Part shown: positions 50,974-55,686 of the stretch, piece after piece
Position numbering within the stretch: the first letter of the stretch is position 1
Layout of the letters: every line of letters begins with the position of its first letter
Source: JALZAH01 sp051000755
GTDB taxonomy: Bacteria > Actinomycetota > Acidimicrobiia > Acidimicrobiales > Palsa-688
Assembly: GCA_051000755.1 (NCBI GenBank)
Contig: JBPCNZ010000079.1
Location: forward strand, 1 to 55,686
DNA length: 55,686 nucleotides
Reading direction: 5' to 3'
The notes under the pieces: generated by a model
Seen by the model: the letters and a program-made list of their open reading frames with translations, nothing else
Databases searched by the model: none
Told to the model about the DNA's origin: nothing
Made by a program: the position numbers and the translations under genes

Positions 50974-52146
50974 TCAGGCCCCGGCGGCCACCAGCGGCAC
51001 CCACATCTCGTCCGCCGTCAGGGAGCCGTGCATCGACACCAGGCGGGACTCACCCGGGTCGGCACCCTCCAGGTAGGCGACCTGGCCTCGCGCCACCAGG
51101 GCCACGTCCCCCAGCCGGGACCGGATCCGCTCGTCGAGGGGCCCGCCGTACCAGCCCTCGGCGTCGAGATCGTCGATGGTGCGCACCCACGCGTCGGCGC
51201 CGCACCACTCCCGACAGGCCTCGAGCAGCTCCGCAGCCCGACCATCGGCCGCGTGGAGCCAGCGGAACCGGGCCTCCCCACTGACCATCGCGGTCAGGGC
51301 CAGGATCTCCGGCGAGAGGCTCTTGGCCCTGGCGCCCACATCCACCTGCCCGTGGTCGGCGGTGACGACCAGGGCCGCTCCGGGAGGCAGCCGGTCGATG
51401 ATGGCGGCCACCAGGCCGTCGATGGCGGCCAGCTCGGCGTCGTAGTGCTCGCCCAGTCCGGTGACGTGCGCGGTCTTGTCCAATCCGTCGTAATAGGCGT
51501 ACACCAACGGCTCCCCGGCCGCCAGAGCCCGCCCGATCTCCACGCCGATGCCCGAGGCGGTGGCCCATCCGACCATCCGGCCGCCACCCAGATGGGCCTG
51601 GCTGAACCCGGTGCCGGCGAACTCCATGCGGCTGATCACCGGGACCGGTCGGCCGCCGAAGGCGGGGCGGGGCTGGAAGGCGTGGGGCTGGATGGACTTG
51701 CGGGCGTCGCCGCTGAGTGTACGCCACCGCAACACGTTGAGCACCTCGGGTCCGGCGGTGGGATGGGTGACCCGGAGGCGGAAGCCGACCATGCCGTGGT
51801 CGGCCGGGGCGGCTCCGACGGCGATCGAGGTGAGGGCCGTGGCGGTGGTGGTCGGCACCACCGAGGTGATGGCTCCGCCGGCCATGGCGGCCAGAGTGGG
51901 GGCCAGATGGCGCCGGGTGGCCAGCTGGCGCCACCCGAGCCCGTCGACGACGAGGAGGACGACCTGGGCGGCGCTGGCCGCCGGTTCGGGGAACCATGCC
52001 GGTCTCTGTCCCGGAGCCGCCAGGAGCCCGGGGACGACACCGATCAGGCTGGACCCTCCGTAGTCCGCCAGCACAGGGACGTCGGGCGAGGCGGCAGCGG
52101 CGGCGGCGGACGGGGAGGGCGCAGCGCCAGGAGAACCGGTCGGCAT
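50974..52146 (-). CDS. Type I phosphodiesterase / nucleotide pyrophosphatase family
   Basis: A 390-residue alkaline-phosphatase-superfamily enzyme. Metal ligands and nucleophile can be followed: VVLLVVDGLGWRQL near residues 62-75 (Asp), SVVPTTTATALTS near 95-107 (Thr nucleophile), YYDGLDKTAHVTG near 218-230 (Asp, His), VVTADHGQVDVG near 261-272 (Asp-His) and VSMHGSLTADEMWVPL near 370-385 (His). No signal peptide is apparent, only an Ala/Pro/Ser-rich N-terminus. Substrate unknown; phosphodiesters or nucleotides. TAACGT six bases before ATG 52146 marks a leaderless promoter. It diverges from the Rrf2 gene. Confidence 0.88.
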   Translation of the reverse strand: MPTGSPGAAPSPSAAAAAASPDVPVLADYGGSSLIGVVPGLLAAPGQRPAWFPEPAASAAQVVLLVVDGLGWRQLATRRHLAPTLAAMAGGAITSVVPTTTATALTSIAVGAAPADHGMVGFRLRVTHPTAGPEVLNVLRWRTLSGDARKSIQPHAFQPRPAFGGRPVPVISRMEFAGTGFSQAHLGGGRMVGWATASGIGVEIGRALAAGEPLVYAYYDGLDKTAHVTGLGEHYDAELAAIDGLVAAIIDRLPPGAALVVTADHGQVDVGARAKSLSPEILALTAMVSGEARFRWLHAADGRAAELLEACREWCGADAWVRTIDDLDAEGWYGGPLDERIRSRLGDVALVARGQVAYLEGADPGESRLVSMHGSLTADEMWVPLVAAGA

Positions 52147-52152
52147 CCCGCC

Positions 52153-52158
52153 ACGTTA
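52153..52158 (-). promoter_or_regulatory. Leaderless -10 of the phosphodiesterase gene
   Basis: TAACGT (minus strand), exactly six bases before ATG 52146. Confidence 0.6.
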
Positions 52159-52252
52159 GAACCCGACCTGGGGACCCGACCCGAGCACCCCGCCCGAATA
52201 CCCGACCTCGACGCGGATGGGAGCGGACCCCCTCTCGGCCGGCGTGGGGGCC

Positions 52253-52258
52253 TACGAT
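52253..52258 (+). promoter_or_regulatory. Leaderless -10 of the rrf2-GNAT operon
   Basis: TACGAT, exactly six bases before GTG 52265. Confidence 0.6.
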
Positions 52259-52264
52259 GGTGGC

Positions 52265-52729
52265 GTGAAGGTCTCCACCCGCGGCGACTACGCCAGCCGG
52301 GCACTGCTCTCGTTGGCGCTGCACGCCGGTTCCACCCAGCCCACCTCGGTGCGCGACATCGCGGAGCGGACCGGGCTCCCCCAGCCTTACCTGGAGCAGA
52401 TCCTGCTGGCCCTCAAGGGGGCGGGTCTGGTGCGCTCCAAGCGAGGGGTAGGAGGCGGCTACGTGTTGGCCCGGCTCCCGGCGGAGATCAGCCTGGGCCA
52501 GATCGTCAGTGCCGTAGAGGGACCGATCGTGGCGGGCGACTTCGGCGAACCCCACCAGAACGGGGCCTGCGACCACGAGGGTCAGTGCGTGCTCCTGGCC
52601 GTGTGGGCGGATGCCGGCGAGACCATGCGGCGTCACCTCGATTCGCTCAGCCTGGCCGACATGGTGGCCCGGGCCAGCGGATCAACGACCCAGGGGATCG
52701 GGCCCGCCCCCGTCGTTCCTGTCGGCTGA
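52265..52729 (+). CDS. Rrf2-family transcriptional regulator
   Basis: A 154-residue winged-helix regulator: VSTRGDYASRALLSLALHAG at the N-terminus, IAERTGLPQPYLEQILLALK near residues 35-54 (helix-turn-helix), and VRSKRGVGGGYVLAR near 58-72 (wing). IscR-type members bind an iron-sulfur cluster through three Cys. Here only CDHEGQC (near 101-107) is present and the third position is Trp, so a cluster would need another ligand. It is four bases upstream of the GNAT/synthetase fusion and probably regulates it or itself. Confidence 0.92.
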   Translation: MKVSTRGDYASRALLSLALHAGSTQPTSVRDIAERTGLPQPYLEQILLALKGAGLVRSKRGVGGGYVLARLPAEISLGQIVSAVEGPIVAGDFGEPHQNGACDHEGQCVLLAVWADAGETMRRHLDSLSLADMVARASGSTTQGIGPAPVVPVG

Positions 52730-52733
52730 CCTG

Positions 52734-55343
52734 GTGGGCGAAGGAGACGAAGACCAGGGGTCGGCGACCTCCGAGACCGAACCCGAGAACCCACCGGAGA
52801 ACCCTCCCGGCTACCCCGGCCAGTGGGAGACCGACGTCATCCTGGCCGACGGTGCCACCATGCATGTGCGTCCCATCCGCCCGGCGGACGGTCCCGCCAT
52901 CCAGGCCCTCCACCAGAGGCTCTCGGCCGAGACGATCTACTTCCGGTTCTTTACGCCCCTCTCGACCCTGTCACCCCGCCTGCTGGCCCGCTTCGTACAG
53001 GTGGACTACGCCGACCGTTTCGCTCTCGTCGGGGTTCTCGGCGATGACATCATCGCCGTGGCTCGCAGCGAGCGCCTGCCCGCCCTCGGTGACGGCGAGG
53101 CGGACGGTGAGGTCGAGGCCGAGGTCGCCTTCCTGGTCGACGACGTCCATCAGGGACGGGGCATCTCGACGGTCCTGCTCGAGCACCTGACCGCCATTGC
53201 CGCCGCCTCGGGTGTCACGCGCTTCGTGGCCGACACCCTCCCGGACAACAAGCGCATGCTGCGCGTGTTCCATGATGCCGGCTTCGACGATCAACGCCAC
53301 TTCGCTGACGGAGTCGTCCGGGTGGCCTTTCCTATCCAGCCGACCGAGGCATCGCTCAACGTGGCTCACGACAGGGAACGGCGAGCGGCGGCCCGCTCCG
53401 TCCGCCGCCTCCTCGCGCCCCGCACGGTGGCGGTGATCGGGGCCAGCACCCGCCCCACGCTCGGGCGGGTCCTGCTGCGCAGCATCCTCGACGGCGACCC
53501 CCAGGTCACGGTCTATCCCGTCAACCCCCACGCCCACGCCGTCGGTGGGGTCCGCGCCTACCCGACGGTGCTCGACGTTCCCGACAGCGTGGATCTGGCC
53601 GTGATCGTCGTGCCCGCCCCCCAGGTCGCCGCCGTGGTCGAGCAGTGCGCCCGCAAGCAGGTCGGCGGACTAGCCATCATCTCGGCTGGATTCGCCGAAC
53701 GTGACGCCGACGGCGCCGCCCTCGAGCGCAAGATCGTGACCGAGGCCCGGCGCAACGGCATGCGGGTCATAGGTCCGGCTTCGATGGGCGTCCTCAACAC
53801 CGATCCGACGGTGAACCTCAACGCCACGTTCTCCCCCAGCTCGCCACGTGGGCGGATCGGATTCGTCGCCCAGTCCGGTGCCCTCGGGGTGGTGCTCCTC
53901 GACGAGATGGCCCGCCGGGGCCTCGGGGTGTCCACCTTCGTGTCGGCCGGCAACAAGGCCGATGTGAGCGGCAACGACCTGCTCCAGTACTGGGACGAGG
54001 ATCCGGCCACCGACGTGGTCCTCATGTACATCGAGTCCTTCGGGAACCCTCGCACCTTCGCCCGGGTGGCCCGGCGCGTAGCTCGCAACAAGCCGATCGT
54101 GGCCGTCAAGAGCGGGCGCTCCCCGGCCGGCTCGGCGGCAGCAGGCGCCCACCGGCCGGTCCAGGGCGACAATGTTGTCGACGCCTTGTTCCGCCAGGCC
54201 GGCGTCCTGCGCACCGAGACGCTCGAGGAGCTCTTCGACGTGGCCCAGCTCCTCGCGTCCCAACCCCTGCCCGGAGGACGCCGGGTGGCGATCGTCACCA
54301 ATGTCGGCGGTCCCGCTGTTCTCGCCGCCGACGCCTGTTACGCCGCCGGCCTCGAGGTGGCGACACTGTCGGAAGCCACCGAGGACCGCATCCGGGCCCT
54401 GACCGGCCCTGGGGACCATCCGGTAGGAGGTTCCCAGAGCACCAACCCGGTGGGCCTCCCGCCCGACGCGTCGCCGTCGTTGTTCCGTCACGTGCTCACC
54501 GCGGTCCTGGCCGACCAGAACGTCGACGCCGGATTGGCCCTCTACACGTCGCCCATGGCCGCCCCGATCCAGGCCGTCACCGAGGCCTTGGGGGAAGCGG
54601 CCACCCCCACCAAACCGTTGCTGGCCTGCGCCTTCGGTCGGCGCCAGTTGCTCGATGGCGGCACCGGCCGGCCGAGGATTCCCGCGTTCGCCTTCCCCGA
54701 GGCAGCCGCCCGGGCCCTGGGCCTCGTGGCCCGGTACGCCGAGTGGCGGGCCCAGCCGCCCAGCGCTCCGGTGGATCTCGGGCCGGTGGACACCGAAGGG
54801 GCCCGGCGCCAGGTCGGGGCGTGGCTGTCCGAGGCCGGTCCACCGGCCGACGAGCCGGGGGCGCCTCCCGAGCGGCAGCTGGGGCCCGAGAAGACCGCCT
54901 CCCTGCTTGCCCGCTACGGCGTCCCGGTCGCCGAGGAGGCCACCGCCGCCTCCCTCGAGACCCTGCCGGTGGCAGTGACGGTGACCCAGGATCCGCAATT
55001 CGGGGCCTTGATCTCGGTCGGCACCAGCAATCGCTTCGGCGAGACGCCCCGGCCCACGGCCGGCCGAGCCGCTCCGCTCAGCGAGGCCGATGTGGCCGAG
55101 CTGGTCGACGAGGCGGTCGCCGCCGGTCGCCCTGACGACGACCGGTGGGGCACCAACGAGGTGGCTGCGGTGCGCGACGTGGTGGCCCGCGTCGGCCGGT
55201 TGGCCGAAGATCTCCCCGAGGTGGTCGACCTGGTCATCAACCCCCTGCTCGTCGACCACGGCCGGGCCGTGGCCACCGCCCCGGCCGCCAGGCTGCGGGT
55301 GTGGCTCCCCCACCCCGAGCTGGCCATCCGCCGCCTGTCCTAA
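52734..55343 (+). CDS. GNAT domain fused to ADP-forming acyl-CoA synthetase-like protein
   Basis: An 869-residue fusion. Residues about 40-205 are a GNAT acetyltransferase (MHVRPIRPADGPAIQALHQR, VDDVHQGRGISTVLLEHL with the acetyl-CoA loop). Residues about 222-350 are a CoA-binding domain (PRTVAVIGASTRPTLGRVLL), and 360-690 succinyl-CoA-ligase-like domains (GFVAQSGALGVVLLDEMARR; a His in GAHRP, where the phospho-His motif usually reads HTG). The final ATP-grasp-like part is short: LLARYGVPVAEEATAAS near 722-738 runs into PVAVTVTQDPQFGALISVG. The nucleotide-binding portion appears missing. Related fusions acetylate lysines, for example in acetyl-CoA synthetase. GTG 52734 is a best guess. Confidence 0.88.
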   Translation: MGEGDEDQGSATSETEPENPPENPPGYPGQWETDVILADGATMHVRPIRPADGPAIQALHQRLSAETIYFRFFTPLSTLSPRLLARFVQVDYADRFALVGVLGDDIIAVARSERLPALGDGEADGEVEAEVAFLVDDVHQGRGISTVLLEHLTAIAAASGVTRFVADTLPDNKRMLRVFHDAGFDDQRHFADGVVRVAFPIQPTEASLNVAHDRERRAAARSVRRLLAPRTVAVIGASTRPTLGRVLLRSILDGDPQVTVYPVNPHAHAVGGVRAYPTVLDVPDSVDLAVIVVPAPQVAAVVEQCARKQVGGLAIISAGFAERDADGAALERKIVTEARRNGMRVIGPASMGVLNTDPTVNLNATFSPSSPRGRIGFVAQSGALGVVLLDEMARRGLGVSTFVSAGNKADVSGNDLLQYWDEDPATDVVLMYIESFGNPRTFARVARRVARNKPIVAVKSGRSPAGSAAAGAHRPVQGDNVVDALFRQAGVLRTETLEELFDVAQLLASQPLPGGRRVAIVTNVGGPAVLAADACYAAGLEVATLSEATEDRIRALTGPGDHPVGGSQSTNPVGLPPDASPSLFRHVLTAVLADQNVDAGLALYTSPMAAPIQAVTEALGEAATPTKPLLACAFGRRQLLDGGTGRPRIPAFAFPEAAARALGLVARYAEWRAQPPSAPVDLGPVDTEGARRQVGAWLSEAGPPADEPGAPPERQLGPEKTASLLARYGVPVAEEATAASLETLPVAVTVTQDPQFGALISVGTSNRFGETPRPTAGRAAPLSEADVAELVDEAVAAGRPDDDRWGTNEVAAVRDVVARVGRLAEDLPEVVDLVINPLLVDHGRAVATAPAARLRVWLPHPELAIRRLS

Positions 55344-55373
55344 GCTAAGACCCGCAGCACCCACGCCGGGCCG

Positions 55374-55387
55374 CCTGCCTCGGCAGG
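55374..55387 (+). terminator. Hairpin after the GNAT fusion
   Basis: CCTGC-ctcg-GCAGG, a five-pair GC stem 30 bases after the TAA, without a T tract. Confidence 0.4.
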
Positions 55388-55569
55388 ACCGTCGGGACAG
55401 AGACCGAGTCGTGAGGTCACACGTTGAAGCGGAACTCCACGGGGCGATTCGCTGACCTGCGGTAATGCGCTGAATGGTGGTCTGACCTGCACGTTCACTG
55501 TTCACAACTGTTCACCAGTTGCCAGCGTTTCTCACCCTTCTGAGGACTAGCTGAGGACCAGCTGAGGAC
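55388..55569. repeat. Gene-free stretch with small direct repeats
   Basis: No gene is visible. actgttcac occurs twice around 55497-55515 with a ten-base period, ctgacctgc twice (55452 and 55482), and ctgaggactag-like 11-base units three times in tandem (55540-55550, 55551-55561, 55562-55572, the last reaching the WhiB stop). On the minus strand an open run of about 24 codons ends NRPVEFRFNV before TGA at 55417-55419; too short to call. Confidence 0.55.
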
Positions 55570-55686
55570 TCACGCCGCCTTCGGCCGTGCCCGCATCGTC
55601 CGCCGGTCCGCCTTGCTCAGCCCGCCCCACACGCCCTCCAGCTCGCCCCCCTGGTCGAGCGCCCATGCCCGGCAGTCGTCGACCAC
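55570..55686 (-). CDS. WhiB-family regulator, C-terminal fragment
   Basis: The last 38 codons of a gene whose 5' part lies beyond the window. VVDDCRAWALDQGGELEGVW continues GGLSKADRRTMRARPKAA. The GVWGGLS turn, a Cys just upstream in DDCRAWAL and the basic tail (DRRTMRARPKAA) are the WhiB signature: the Cys is one ligand of a 4Fe-4S cluster and the tail contacts DNA or sigma factor. WhiB proteins are confined to actinobacteria and their phages, which supports the host assignment. Which Wbl subclass cannot be told. Confidence 0.88.
   Translation of the reverse strand: MVDDCRAWALDQGGELEGVWGGLSKADRRTMRARPKAA

Noticed and set aside
55388..55569. tRNA or attachment site near the right edge
   Set aside because: No cloverleaf with acceptor and anticodon stems could be drawn; the repeats alone do not define an att site.

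Overview
The window is a dense, very GC-rich chromosomal segment made mostly of core metabolism and information-processing genes. It looks like an actinobacterium. The markers are mycothiol synthase (MshD), a bacterial proteasome activator of the Bpa family, a WhiB fragment at the right edge, a menaquinone pathway, a replicative DnaE, and many GTG starts and leaderless promoters. The mix fits a deep-branching lineage such as Acidimicrobiia, but that placement is inference. I see no CRISPR array, prophage, insertion sequence, rRNA or tRNA.

Layout. 1-6.5 kb: an ArsR-type regulator tail, an acyl carrier protein, a secreted C39-like peptidase, typA/bipA, a YqgE-family gene, a zinc glucose-dehydrogenase-like enzyme and a SUKH/SMI1-like gene. 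6.5-10.7 kb (minus): trpC-trpF-trpB-trpA followed by an O-methyltransferase. 10.8-14.4 kb (plus): a methyltransferase and an OmpR-type two-component pair. 14.4-20 kb (minus): two transcripts, ECF sigma factor with a DUF4349 membrane protein, and hisI-trpE-ygfZ-lipoprotein. 20.1-21.1 kb (plus): a membrane protein preceded by an apparent nine-codon leaderless upstream ORF. 21-29.4 kb (minus): an ilvD with a net frameshift, then a his cluster hisD-C-B-H-A-F ending in a proline-rich membrane protein. 29.4-33.9 kb: a small helical protein, nth, mshD, rlmN, a small membrane protein, a MaoC dehydratase and menG. 34-41 kb: a methyltransferase-DUF664 fusion, galE, and four men genes on alternating strands (menD, menH, menA, menE). 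41-46.3 kb: aldo/keto reductase, DUF421, a DUF255 thioredoxin-domain protein and two unknowns. 46.4-55.7 kb: dnaE, a 30-codon small ORF, bpa, a phosphodiesterase, and an Rrf2 regulator followed by a GNAT / acyl-CoA-synthetase fusion.

How it works together. Most of two amino-acid pathways (Trp, His) sit in tightly overlapping operons (ATGA or GTGA junctions), but trpD, trpG, hisG and hisE are not here. The menaquinone genes menD, menH, menE, menA and menG are present; menF, menC and menB are not. Thiol and stress functions (MshD, the DUF664 fusion, Bpa) are scattered among them.

The most striking signals are not a new operon. They are: a widespread leaderless promoter architecture in which a TANNNT-like hexamer lies 6-9 bases before the start codon, including shared bidirectional -10 elements; a coupled leaderless mini-ORF; a Gly to Cys change in the G3 motif of TypA; the ilvD frameshift; a synthetase whose ATP-grasp domain seems to have lost its nucleotide-binding part; and a 100-base palindromic element near bpa. 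All calls come from reading the sequence; no database search was possible.
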